The translations under genes and the position numbers were made by a program. Shown here piece by piece: positions 12,689 through 23,624 of a stretch of DNA of 64,000 nucleotides (position 1 is its first letter; each line of letters starts with the position of its first letter). Origin of the DNA: Ustulina deusta (Eukaryota > Ascomycota > Sordariomycetes > Xylariales > Xylariaceae); the NCBI GenBank assembly GCA_023159155.1, contig JAJNNX010000058.1, positions 186,001 to 250,000 on the forward strand, read 5' to 3'. A model generated the notes under the pieces. That model was not told the origin of the DNA and made no database searches. It worked only from the letters and a program-made list of their open reading frames with translations.

Positions 12689-13983
12689 AATCCCCCGTTC
12701 CCCATGATACATCTACTTATGTATGTTAGATCGGGTCTCGAACTAAACATGAGCGATAGCGCTAACATGTTAAATCGTACTAGGAGATGTACACGGAAGT
12801 TCAAGGGGGGCATCAGGAACGGCTCGTTAAGCTTCGCAGCGCTAGTCCGTCCACGAATGGGGACAGCCGCGAGATGGGTTCCCCTCGCGCGGGGAAGCGA
12901 AGATTCAGTGGGTTGGCACATGGCTGCTACCGTCCAGGCGCGGTCGCCGTAGCTCTCAGTCAAGTGCTTGGCGACCTCGGCCTCAACACCAACGTGCTGG
13001 ATCAGACTAATGAAGAGCGTTGTTCTGGTGCACTACAGTGTGCACACGTAGCTGGGGGGAGTTCGCTTTTGACGCTTTACTCGACTCTCTAGCTGTTCCC
13101 GAGAGCGACATGTTAGCACCATTTTTGGATCGGGAAGGATTGAAAATTTACGCCATGGATCGGTTTGCTGGAATTCGCTATAATGCGCTGTAGTCTGAGC
13201 CGCGGGGATGTGGACCAAACAGGAGGGGTAGAAAAAAGTCCATCTGATTCCCCCCGAATGCCCTTTCGGCACCACCTAGTTACCTAGGTAGGTACCCAGC
13301 GAGGTAGACAAGGTAAGGAATAAGTAGGTATAGGGGTCCGTCGGTTATGGGGCACATGAAGGCTCAATGAAAGAACCCCAACAACACCAACAACCTGGTA
13401 TCCCGTACTGCTAACCGTAGTTCTGCATACATACTTCCTATATTTGGGCGCAGTAGATTTCTACAATTGTAGGTAGCGACACAATACCAGATTTGTCGCA
13501 GTTGAATAGACATAGGCCTGATTGATTGTCACTGGTTCGTTAATCGATACTTTTTCTAAGTGTTTTGGCGTTCGAGTGTTGGTGTAAAGAACCTTGTAGC
13601 AAACGTCGGCACGCCAGTGCCGTGCGCTTTTATCACAAGTGGCAGAGCCAGCCACTTCTAGCTCTCTTCCACAATCATTTTCATGGCAACAAAAGTCTGT
13701 GAATTCTTTGTAGTGTCGCATAGATAGAGCCCACATGGAGTTTAAATCTCTTGTGGGTCTAGTAGACGAGGTGTAAGATGTGTACGGACATCGACCGATC
13801 GACGATCCTCGGGGCGTGGTCGGTGGGTATGGTGGAGCAGACAAGACACTAGTCGCGCAAGTGTGGGCTTGTCCTCACGCGATTTATAGTCGGTCCCGAG
13901 TTAGGTTTCTCAGTTCAGCGAACCATTGTACCCGTGGTACCCCTAGCCATCAAAGCAACACATTTCAGATCGCGATCTTTTCC

Positions 13984-14011
13984 AAGGCCCTGAACATAAG
14001 GCCCTGAACAT
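13984..14011. repeat. Perfect tandem duplication of a 14-base unit
   Basis: AAGGCCCTGAACAT occurs twice in immediate succession in non-coding DNA. The unit length equals that of the duplication at 12661, but the sequence is unrelated. Confidence 0.8.
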
Positions 14012-14210
14012 TAAACCCCTCGAAAATGTCTTCCCCCGGGCATCGGCCTTCAGCTTGTTATCGGCCTCCCAGTGTGAATCCCGACAGAGTCAAGCCCTCG
14101 CAGCCCCTCACACTCGGTAGATCCCCTATCCCCTTTGTCTGCACATAACCCCGTCACACGTTGGCTCAATCCATGCGTTTGTACTGCGCAAAACATGTTC
14201 GCTGACAGCC

Positions 14211-14523
14211 ATGCCAGCCGAAATAGAGTGCATCCGCAAGATGAGCCAGCAGACGAGAGCCGAACGCGAAAAAGAGGAAAGAATGCGGAAGGCCCGCCGG
14301 GAGGCCCACCTGGCGGCGCGACAGAGGTACGTATGCGCATCTCGTCTACCCGTTCAACAATACGCCTGGGCCCCGTCTGGCGGCTAACAGCCCGAATAGT
14401 CGCCCTAGGATACCTCCGTCCCGCGGCTATCCTCCAAAAGACCCACCAGTCGCCGCTACCCGTGTTGTCTACTCGTCTAATGACAACTCGCGAGCTTCGA
14501 TCGTCCGACCCGCTGTGCCCTAA
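14211..14523 (+). CDS. Candidate small spliced gene, Arg/Lys/Glu-rich (weak)
   Basis: Exons at 14211-14326 and 14400-14523 would encode 79 residues. The intron is textbook for a filamentous fungus: GTACGT donor, GGCTAAC branch site 11-12 bases before a TAG acceptor, 73 bases long, and the joined frame runs to a TAA. The first exon encodes a highly charged helix (AEREKEERMRKARREAH); the second is Pro/Arg/Ser-rich. I recognise no family. It may be a fragment of a larger gene, since GCTGACAG just before the ATG could itself be an acceptor, or it may be chance. Only a transcript would settle it. Confidence 0.25.
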
Positions 14524-17313
14524 CACGCACGTCGGCTTTTGTAGTCGGAACATAGCTTCCAATAGACCACATCCTCAGGGGATAGATCGGCACCTGCTGT
14601 CATGCTAGGGTAACGGCTTCGCCGACGTAGAAGGAGAGTGGCCCTGCTGGGAGGCGAACTGTACTGATAGCAAGGGTGAAAAGAAAAAAAAAAGAAAAGA
14701 ACGACTCTTCTCTATCCGTCATTGTATTGCGCAATGCTGTGCACTTCACTCTGCCGCTCGGACACAAGCGCAGGATCTCGTTGATCCGCTGTAGGTGGTG
14801 CCCCGTGAGTGTTGTCTCATTCTTGGTGTCTCATAAACAATGACCAGTATCATTTAGGCGGAATCCGGTGAGTACCATCACGGGTGGTAAGTTACTCTTG
14901 TCTTGTTGGTATAGAGAGAGAATTCCCCCCCCGTAGGTCGATGATGAGTCGGATGGGACGGACTCGGGCTGATTCATCCGGCTACTTATGTAATGTTGAA
15001 CAGCCATCGGTTCTCATACTTCGACACCGGCGGCAGTCAAAATCAACTAGAAAGCGACGAGAAGGAGACCAGGATTTCCGCAACCCAGAGAGGGATATCC
15101 AGTCGTTGTTCATGATTGACCGAAGACTTAATGACTGCTCGATGAAGTAAAGTGGGAAATATTGTCTAGAGGCGTGGATAGAGGTTGCTCCCAGGTTATA
15201 TACCCCTCGCTCAAGGGTGGTTAGCACATGTGCAAGATTAGTGTACGTGGCGGCCAAGGTCCAAGAATTAATTCACTTACCTATGCGTATATTAATGTAC
15301 CTATCTCCTTGTTCACTCCAACAGGATCAGGGGTACGTAATGGGCCCATATTCTACCATACCAAGTTGGCAAGGGACCCCTGATCGAACCGTTGGTGCGA
15401 GGATTCAGTTTGTTTGACCCCTGATTGTAGAATGTTGACCTTCTTGATCCTCCTTTTCGGATCCCAATCAAGCACGGCGTGCCCAAGAGACGAGCGCCAC
15501 CTGACCGGCATATATGGGCCAACTCTGAGAGCCAGAACTATACCCATTACTGTTATAGGTTTAAAGGATTCAGTCTTTCCGGCAACAAAGGAACAAGAAG
15601 CGATAGTCCTGATGGGTAGAGAAATCCCGTGATATGCTCAGAAGGTGGGAAAGTACTATGCAAGGGAGGCATTTACCTATTTCCATGATTTATCGTCCCG
15701 GACGTCCGATCGTTACACTATATCCTGACTCGCGCGAGATTCACAATCCGAGCTGCGCTAGAGAGAAAGTGCCGAACACTAGCGATGATATCCCTGATAC
15801 AGCACAGAAGTCACAGAAACGAGAGCCAGGCTTCCTAATGTGAAAGTCGAATGTAGAATTTCCCTTGTTGAGTTTTAAGACGAGACGTTGACGCTGATGT
15901 TGACGGATAGGACGCAAGCAGTCGAATGGATCGTCAGGCTCCCTCAGCCTCAACCACGCGCGCGTAAGGGCGAACAAATTTGCATAGAGCTGTTTGCACT
16001 AACCAAACTTCTATCTACTTTCGAGGTCGATGTTGTGCTGTCCCTATAGCCTGTTCTGGTTGGTTCATGCAACCCCCTCACTTCTGTATATTTCGGTCGG
16101 AGAATCTCTAGGAGATCCCTTTTTCCTCTATAGGAACAAAAAGGCCCAAACCAATGGCTTATGAGAAATTATAAGGCTTGAAAGCTTGAGTCTAAAGTAT
16201 ATAAAATACAAGTGGCGTAGCAGAATTGCTATACCGAATTGTCGTGGTACAGAAATTACAGAAATAATGGAATACAACACAGAAAGTATCTATATATCTA
16301 AGGGGCTCATCATAGGCAGCACTGTTATTGTACATACTCTCTCGACAACACGACCTGCATAGTAGGTTGTATCCGTAAACCCGACGTCTTTATGAGCAAA
16401 ACCTACCGCAAACCATCCGACAATATCACAGAGAGTCTTGATGTTACATAGTAATAAGTTCGAACATGTTCTTCTATTCTATCCACTCTCGCTACCTAAA
16501 TATTTTTGCGAACCAAGGATGCACGCACTAGGTAGTTAAGTATGTGTTTTGGCACACTGTAGATGTACCTATGTACTTGTAAGTAGGTATATAAGCGGAA
16601 CAGCATTTCCTATCACAATTACTCGGCTTTACGGCTAAAAAGTGGGAGACTACAAAACCCCGGATGGATTTGTTATTGCGACAAAAATACTTATCAGAAA
16701 GTGCCATTTAATTTGTGACCTCCCTTGTTCCGTAAAATGTCACCACTGGGCGGGGGAGGTACCTACGGTAATACACCTCTGCATTGATGCCTTGCCAAGG
16801 TACGTGACTGGACAATGCCCGGGCGGCGTCCTCTCATACACTGTTCCTTCGTACTTCCCAACAGATACTATGGCTGGGCTTTGACCGTTGTGGCTGGAGA
16901 TGTGGCTTAGCCACATAGGACCAATATCATATAGCCGGGTCCGAGACCATCACTAGCTCACTAATGCGTCATCATATTCAAAAAAAAGTGTTTCAATACT
17001 AGTACGCATGTTATCGAATAATTAATGTCCTCCCCCTCCCGAAGAAACCGAAAGGTGAAGATGAGATGCTTCAAGCTTTAACCAAACATAGGTATTGTAG
17101 GAGTAATAATGTGGGGGAAGTGGTTTGAGCAAAACGCGGCCTGGGCTTAGGCATCGTGGCCTGGCCAATGAAAGTCCTCCTGTCGTGCTATAATGCTGAA
17201 AATCTCTCACACGACTGGATCTCACTAGGTACCTAGCTACATAGGTACCGCATTCCTCTATTAACACTTAACCGACCCTAAGGTGCCAAGTGTTGATAGA
17301 TGGTCCAGATCTT

Positions 17314-18051
17314 TTACATTGCTGTTACCTTTCCTTGCTGCCACAAACTCTTCCAATCCCGTGCAACCTCCACCACCGTGCCCAGCACAAGTTTTCGAAT
17401 CTCCGCTGACGACTGCGGAACGTCCCTCTCAGATAGTCGGTCAGGGACTTGGCTAAACAAATAATCGTTATACCAGTTTATTTCTTCTGGAAGATCCAAA
17501 TCGACGTATGGGGATGCCGGGGGTTCTCGCCCGAATATGATTCTCCAGACATCGCGCCACTGTTCCGCTTCGTTGACCGAGTGATCGGAGCGTCGTGATA
17601 GTTGCTCTTTCACGGTCTCCGTAATGCCTTCCACTTTACCCGACCTCTCCTCGCAGCGCTCTTCCCGGCGGAGATGTGCCTCGAAATCCTTAAACACGGA
17701 GAAGATCTCGAGGCATCGTGGACAATGTGTGGGAACCATGTGATGTCGAACCAGATGCTGCTTCACATAGCTGATTTTTGACAGCTTGAGGCGGGCACAT
17801 GATTGATATGCCGCTGGATTGAGTTTATAGAAGGGGCATGCGAGAGTGACAGGTCGGGGGGACGTCGGCGTCGGTAATACTTGGTTTGCCTGACCTGCTT
17901 GTCCAGTAAGCGGATAGGGTGTAGCTACCTTCGTATTAGGCGTAGATGTTGATGTAGGACTAGGCTTGTTCCGAGGCCCTGGTTTTGACCCGGATGGCAG
18001 CCTCGAGTATCGAGACGAACGATGCGAGCGTTTCCTATGGTTGGACGGCAT
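17314..18051 (-). CDS. Fungal CPFYK-type zinc-finger protein, small member
   Basis: Single exon, 245 residues. The N-terminal 70 residues are basic and low-complexity (Ser/Arg/Pro/Thr). The domain at about 70-135 has ACPFYKLNP, a Cys in YQSCARLKL, the helix YVKQHLVRHH with two His, then CPRC, a His in FEAHLRRE and a final Cys: a complete set of C2H2-like ligands. The C-terminal part carries WRDVWRIIFGREPPASPY and a terminal helix, matching WYQIWSILFPG and DSPF in the larger relative at 6904-8877. A nuclear nucleic-acid-binding role is inferred, not shown. It is intact, has all ligands, and lies about 9 kb from its relative on the opposite strand. Confidence 0.75.
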   Translation of the reverse strand: MPSNHRKRSHRSSRYSRLPSGSKPGPRNKPSPTSTSTPNTKVATPYPLTGQAGQANQVLPTPTSPRPVTLACPFYKLNPAAYQSCARLKLSKISYVKQHLVRHHMVPTHCPRCLEIFSVFKDFEAHLRREERCEERSGKVEGITETVKEQLSRRSDHSVNEAEQWRDVWRIIFGREPPASPYVDLDLPEEINWYNDYLFSQVPDRLSERDVPQSSAEIRKLVLGTVVEVARDWKSLWQQGKVTAM

Positions 18052-18747
18052 AACTCCATTAAAAAAATCATCACTAGAGTGTTTTTACATCATTGAAGAA
18101 TCAATGAGGCTCTAGAGAACGTTGGTTAGATAAAAGCACAACTGTGCCATTAGGTCCGCCGAAGCAACCATACCTATTGGATAGGTAGATGCATATTGAA
18201 TAGGTAGATGGTGTGAAACCGAAATGTGGCTGTGTCCCACTAGGTGCTAGTTAGGATTTTAATTAATTACATAGCTAGCCCGATTTAGTCCTTCCTCCTT
18301 CGTTAAAAACGAAGGCAAACCAACGCATTGCCGTCCAGTCAAAAGGATTGCCGAAGATTAGCCGAGGGGCTATTTTAGGAACCCTTTGCGCCTGTGTTGG
18401 TAGGTGTGGCTAGTGTAGCTAGGCTAGTCAGTATGGCTGCGTCTATATAAGTCTCTATGGCTAGGACGATAAGGGTGGCTTATCACAGCCCTTAAAAACG
18501 AGGCTATCTTTTGCCTTGGCAGGGAGGCGTAATTCAATTCCACCGTGACCTCTCTTGCACGCAGTTTTTTCGGGCTTGTGGTGGATCAAGTGAATTATGG
18601 GTTACTAGTGTGGTGGACGCGATTGTGTCAACCCTGTGCCATAGTCATAGCTCCAGTGTTGCAAAGAGCGTTCCGTTGAAGTTCCTTCAGATAGATCCGC
18701 TGCATATTATGTTCGATCGGGTCTAGGGCTGGGGCATGAGACGTTTC
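18052..18747. other. Intergenic, no supported gene
   Basis: Holds the likely promoter of the minus-strand zinc-finger gene and the 3' flank of the broken membrane-protein gene. A short near-repeat of AATAGGTAGATG occurs around 18180-18210. No coding signal is seen. Confidence 0.5.
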
Positions 18748-20313
18748 TTAGCTGAGCGAAGGGGGGTGAGGGATTTCTTGACTAGATTCCTCGTTCGCGA
18801 CACCGCTAACCACTAAGCCTTGAAGAACGGACGAACTGAAGTTTAACGCCCATTCGATATCAGACTCGAGCTGTGGTGCCAAGGTAAGAACGTCCACCAC
18901 GGTGGTGTTGTTAGCATAAGTGTTGTGGGGGTCGCTTATAACCTGCTCTTCGCCACTATTAATACTCTGAGTGATTTCTTGGAGCGAATCAGTTGCCTCT
19001 TGCTTGTATTGCTCCACAAAGGATAGGGTGTTTCAGGTCGGTGATATCAAGGCTCGCCAACGAGCCGTCAGGCTAAGTAGTAATCGGAATCTCTTTGTCA
19101 CAGTTTGACCAAGTGTCTAGACCGAGCCCCTCGTGTGCGAGTCTGTGTAGTTGGAGACTGTTATTGCTCATCCACTCAAGATAAGCATAGGGTTGGTATT
19201 TTCGACGTTCATGAACGCAAGCTAGAATGGGCTCTATAGTGTACGACGCCACGATGACGAGAGCACCTGTGATGAGAATTGTGTCGGCAAGTCGGGTAGG
19301 GTACTGGTTAGCCAGTAGTACCTGCCATATAAGTTGATTACCAGATGCAGTATAGTTTGATTGGTCATCTGAATCTATATCTTCGCTTGTTAAGTTGAAC
19401 AACGGCGCCGCACCATAGACGGAATCGAGGAAACTAGCCAGTGGTCCGCAACCCACCTCCTTTGGATATGCCGCGTTGCACCACTGGAATTGTTCAAGGC
19501 ATCCCATTGGCGAGGCTGAAACATCTGACTGATAACCTTGTTGTTCTCCTGACTTTCTTATGTCGTAATATTTTAGTCCTGGCTTTATTGCTCTGTACCA
19601 ATCGTCGTTCATTTCTTGAAAGATAACTCCATTTCCGGACAGGAAAATGAGTGTCAAGTCACCATCAGACCTTGAAAGCTCTGGAATAGGGCTCCAGCTC
19701 ACCGGCTTGCCCTGGAAAATTGTATTAAAGTCGTAACTGCATTGAATTACGATTAGTTAGACAAAACTATTAAGACTTTTCAATCGAACACTTGCCCCAG
19801 TTTAAAGCTGACGGAAGATAAAGAACTGCTCTTGTTCGGATACTGGGAGTTGATATCTTCAATCTCGTAAATATAGTCTAGCACCGGCGCTTGACTGTCG
19901 TTGGTAGACCCATTGGACCTGTTTCCGTAGTGGTATCTGTTCCATCCTCGATCGTTCCTTACGGCGTGACTGGTATAATCTTCGGCTTTTAGCGGGACGC
20001 ATTGCAGCACATATCTAATGGCTAGTCTTGCGTTTTGCGGAGTGTTTAAGCCTAGTTCGTTATTGGTGTCAACGTATCCTGAGTCTAACCTTAGCGTGGA
20101 TTGCGTATCTCGGCAGATCTCGTTCTGAAAAGGACATTCGGAGGTATAATTGGCTATAGCTGTTGGCAAGCAGCTGACGACGTATTTGTTGCAACCTATT
20201 ACGCTAGATTCGTCACCGCTTGAGTTACTAGTATTGTAACATTGCTGGGCATAATTCACAGCGTTATATAGCTTCTCAGCGAAGAATCGATCTTGTATCT
20301 CCTCTAGCCCCAT
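18748..20313 (-). pseudogene. Fungal membrane-protein family gene, inactivated (nonsense plus frameshift)
   Basis: Exon 20313-19796 encodes an extracytoplasmic-looking, Cys-rich region with several N-glycosylation sites, for example CYNTSNSSG, CPFQNEICRD and GYVDTNNELG. Exon 19736-19073 continues with WSPIPELSRSDGDLTLIFLSG, PMGCLEQFQWCN, CGPLASF and one hydrophobic segment (ADTILITGALVIVASYTI). This fits a widespread uncharacterised Pezizomycotina membrane-protein family. The join keeps frame only with a GC-AG intron (donor GCAAGT). After CDKEIPITT comes a TAG, yet the same frame continues PDGSLASLDITDLKHP, as I recall from relatives. A one-base shift near 19020 then leads into the frame that runs on to 18748. 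I found no N-terminal membrane segments upstream of the ATG. One stop, one shift and a missing N-terminus make it a likely pseudogene. Confidence 0.6.
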
Positions 20314-21288
20314 GTGACGTGGTCTCTATTCCTGACTTTTGAAAAGTAGTTGTCTTGCGAATTACTATTTACACTCGCCCTTACTACGTCTAGTCACGAC
20401 CGTAGAGACGTCCAGGCGAGACCAACGCAATGCTCAACAACGATGTCAAGAGTATTGTTGGCAGGGGTTATATAGCCTCACACCGAAGATTAGGAACATG
20501 AAAAGCTTGTTATGGATCTCCTGCATCGTTGGTTGGTCACTATTCAGAATAGTTTCCTTGTTGATTATAGATCGTCCTCGCCTCAGAACATAGCCCATTG
20601 CATATGTGCCAGTGTTCTCGGATAGGTCTTGCTCTGCGATACTTGCAAATCGTTTTCGTCTGAGGCGATAAGGCCGTTCGCAATATCGCACTTGATAGCC
20701 CAGTGCATCTTGAACTGGAGCATATGACATGGGATCCAGTGGTACAGTTTTGGCATTGGTGATGATGGGGTCTTGCCGATGCTGTCATTGAAATGTTTCA
20801 TTGCACGATACAGGTCTCCTCGTGCCACGAAAGCCATACAGGCATTGTCATCCCGGAACCCCGGTTGCCGAATAAACACCGCACCGGTCTGTATGCCAGT
20901 CAACTCACCACCAACCCCGGTTAAGTATTGCCCTTCGAGATCTACTTAGCGCATTGGTCAGGTGTTACTTTGTTACAACATCGAGTTCTTAGAATCCAGT
21001 GCCCTAGCACGCCGCCTTATTCTTCCTGATATGAGTACTCTCGAGGTCAAGAATATCTGCTTAGTCCAGGTGTTTTTCATATTTGACTAGATGATCTTCC
21101 TGGAACGGGCCGAAACTACACAGTTCACCGCCAAGGGTTCTAGGATACTAGTCTACCAAGGTAACTTTACATAGATATGATATAGTTATGGTAGAAAGGG
21201 CGATAGCAGCGCCTCTAGGCTTTTATGTGTAGACACGATAGCGTAGCCCCTGGTTACCTATGCGTGATAGGCTGGGTGCGAAAGTTTC
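20314..21288. other. Intergenic or degraded 5' part of the membrane-protein gene
   Basis: Short minus-strand frames up to about 106 codons occur around 20446-20903. None has the membrane segments expected upstream of the neighbouring family member, so I do not call exons here. Confidence 0.45.
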
Positions 21289-23624
21289 TCATTCAGAGTC
21301 CTCTGCATCTTCGACGGTCGGCTGTTTATAATTTGTTACAGAGACTCCTCTTCCCGACTTGCGTGTTCCTCTTATACTGGATGGTGATGGACTATCTAAT
21401 TCCCGGTCAGAGTCGCCTGCATCTTCGACGGTCGGGTGTCTATAATTTGATACGGAGGCTCTTTTTCCTGGCTTTTGCATCTCTCTCGTGCTGGGTGGTA
21501 ATGCACTGTCTGATTCCCGGGCCTTCCCTTCGCCTACACGACCACCATAACTTGAGGCACTTGGTTTCATCCTTTTAGGGGGGTGACATCCAACACTAGC
21601 ACCTAGCTTCTGACTGTCCGACAAAAATACATCTTCCTCATCGAGAAAAGGTGCTCGGTCAACAAAGGAACTAGAAAGTTCTGACTCTTCCTCGTGGATA
21701 TCGAACAGGCCTCCCTTCGCTACACTTGGAGAGGGCGCCCGTTTTCGCCAGATATTGTCATTGAAGCCATCATGTTGAGGCTCATTCACAAAGTCCACTT
21801 CAGAGACTGATGGGGTCCCATCAATTCCACTCTGGATGACCGCCTCATCCCTTTCTGATATGCCCTGCCTGGGTGAATCGCCGTTTCTGTTCCTGAGGAA
21901 CCTCGCTAGGGACGGAAGATCGGACCCACGTGACTCATTTATGTATCGAATCGCGTACCTCATCATATCATCATATTTCCTCGTTCTATCATTATGGTTC
22001 ACCCGGCTGGCCAGTATAGTAGAATCCAGCGACGAGTTGCTGTCATCCGAATTCCACCGATCTTCGACATCATATGCTGTGTTACCTCCAGCTTCTTCTG
22101 GGGTCTCTATCTGGGTACTGTCGGTTCTAAAGTATTGGATAGTCGACGAATTGTCCTTGTATAAAGAGCCAGGAATAATGCTAGCGGATTCATAGCCAGA
22201 CGCCAACGGCTCTTGAATTTCAGCAGTGTTTGTCAGATTACTCCAAGCTCTTTCAGTTGTTCTTACCTGTGGATCCTTGACTGGCAGGTGTAGGGTCTCC
22301 GGCGAAGGAAACTGGACATGTGCCATTGTCGAAGAATTCCACGATGCTGAGGGAATGGTAGCTGATTCTTGAGTACCACCTGGCGGTTGCATGTCTTTTA
22401 CATGCGGAAGAGTAGTCTGTTCTGTCGAGACCCTCGCCATCCCTGTATATATTTCGTCAGGTCTTCGGAGACTTGGCCCAGATGAGAGCGAATGATTGAG
22501 TGGTTGATCATAGCTTGTGGGTGGTTGAAGATCAGGAGCGTCATCCAAGGTTTTCATCCACGAATGAGAATCTGCTTCGTTTGCCGAAAGTCTTTCTGAC
22601 GGTTGAACTGCCATGAGAAGTCTGATGAAGTTTGTTGCTGATGCACTAGCGCCAACACCATCAAGTCGTTTTTGAGGAAACCTAACGGTACGATTCACGT
22701 ATTGTTGCAACTCCAAGGAATTCTCAAATGTCGTCCCGCTTGTAAGTAAGAAGAATGAAATCTCTCCCAGACACCACATGTCGCATGGGAACGGATCTAC
22801 CATGGCTGGATTCGAACCAATACCAGGAATTCTTTCAGGGGCAATGAAACCAGGGGTCCCTTTGACTGTTGTGGACGTTGCTTCGGTTCCGACTCGTTTG
22901 CTCAGGCCCATATCACAGATCTTGACATGCCAGCCACGATCAAGGTGGGACGGTCGTTTCTTGATCAGAATATTCTAAAACTGAGTATCAGTATCAGGAA
23001 TGGCATAAAATCAGGTTCTAATTGGTCAAACTCACTGTCGGTTTTAGGTCACGATGTGCGAAGTCATTGTCATGCATGAAGATAATGCCCTGGAGTATTT
23101 GGTCGGTAATAACTTGCACCTGCGGTTCAGGAATGGACCCGTTATCTTTGACAAACCGCTTCAGGTCACCGTATCGACAATACTCAGTAGCAATGAACAA
23201 GGCATCCTTGCTTTCAAACCAGCCATAGAACTCGACAAATGAGTCCACGAACTAAGAGGTTAGCTCCCCAGAAGAGGTGTCAAGTTAAGGAGGGTTCTAC
23301 CTTTTTCTGTGAGAATTTGACCAGCGCCTCCAACTCGCGAAGGCATTTGCGTCGACGGTCGTCTCCCCGGCCAAGCCTCAACTCTTTTACCGCTCGTAGG
23401 GCGACTGAAAATTGGTTGGCAGAATGAGCCCTTTCAAGCCAGACGACCCCGAAACCTCCATGGCCCAATCTGTTCTCTCGAATCCAAACTTCTTGACGAA
23501 TGAATCTGCGCCCTGAGTGCTGAGTGTTGACGATGTGGCTAGGATAGGACGGGTTTGGCTGAAAATCGGCTTCCCATCTTGAGTCTCGCACAGATTCGGG
23601 AATGTTCCCGTCAGTTGCCATCAT
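21289..23624 (-). CDS. Ser/Thr protein kinase with C-terminal tandem repeats
   Basis: Exons at 23624-23301, 23251-23036 and 22974-21289 give 741 residues, all phase 0; the donors are GTAGAA and GTGAGT. The kinase domain is about residues 45-315: Gly loop RLGHGGFGVVWLE (from 52), Lys in ALRAVKEL (80), AHRDLKPTNIL (catalytic Asp 176; the second intron separates PT from NIL), DMG instead of DFG at 201-203, and a GFIAPERIP substrate segment ending near 228. All key catalytic residues are present, so it should be active. The remainder is a long Ser/Pro-rich, probably disordered tail that ends in two tandem 38-residue units. Substrate and pathway cannot be told from the sequence; I do not match it to a named yeast kinase. 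It lies head-to-head with the pseudogene at 24503. Confidence 0.85.
21292..21519 (-). repeat. Two tandem 38-codon repeats at the kinase C-terminus
   Basis: Units 21519-21406 and 21405-21292 align without gaps. Each has RE-x-DS near the start, a basic middle (MQKPGKR against TRKSGRG), then ASVSNYRHPTVEDAGDSD against VSVTNYKQPTVEDAEDSE, followed directly by the stop codon. The second half of the unit is much better kept than the first. A fainter third copy may lie just upstream (KRMKPSASSYGG). The function of the motif is unknown. Confidence 0.8.

Larger units (their letters stand above)
11475..17313. other. Long gene-poor stretch (5.8 kb)
   Basis: Normal base composition, short conflicting frames on both strands, no recognisable protein motif except the weak spliced candidate at 14211-14523. 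It holds two perfect 14-base tandem duplications (12661 and 13984), a 10-base inverted repeat GATCAGGGGT/ACCCCTGATC at 15325-15334 and 15376-15385, and several AGGTA/TACCT-rich patches (for example 13280-13330, 16530-16600 and 17225-17250). It may be old degenerate sequence, but it lacks the strong AT bias of the left edge. Confidence 0.5.

Noticed and set aside
15325..15385. 10-base inverted repeat GATCAGGGGT/ACCCCTGATC as a MITE
   Set aside because: Arms are short, no target-site duplication was found, and no second copy is visible beyond a third partial arm near 15415.
20446..20903. Upstream exons for the membrane-protein pseudogene
   Set aside because: The frames lack the hydrophobic segments expected there and have no convincing splice sites into 20313.
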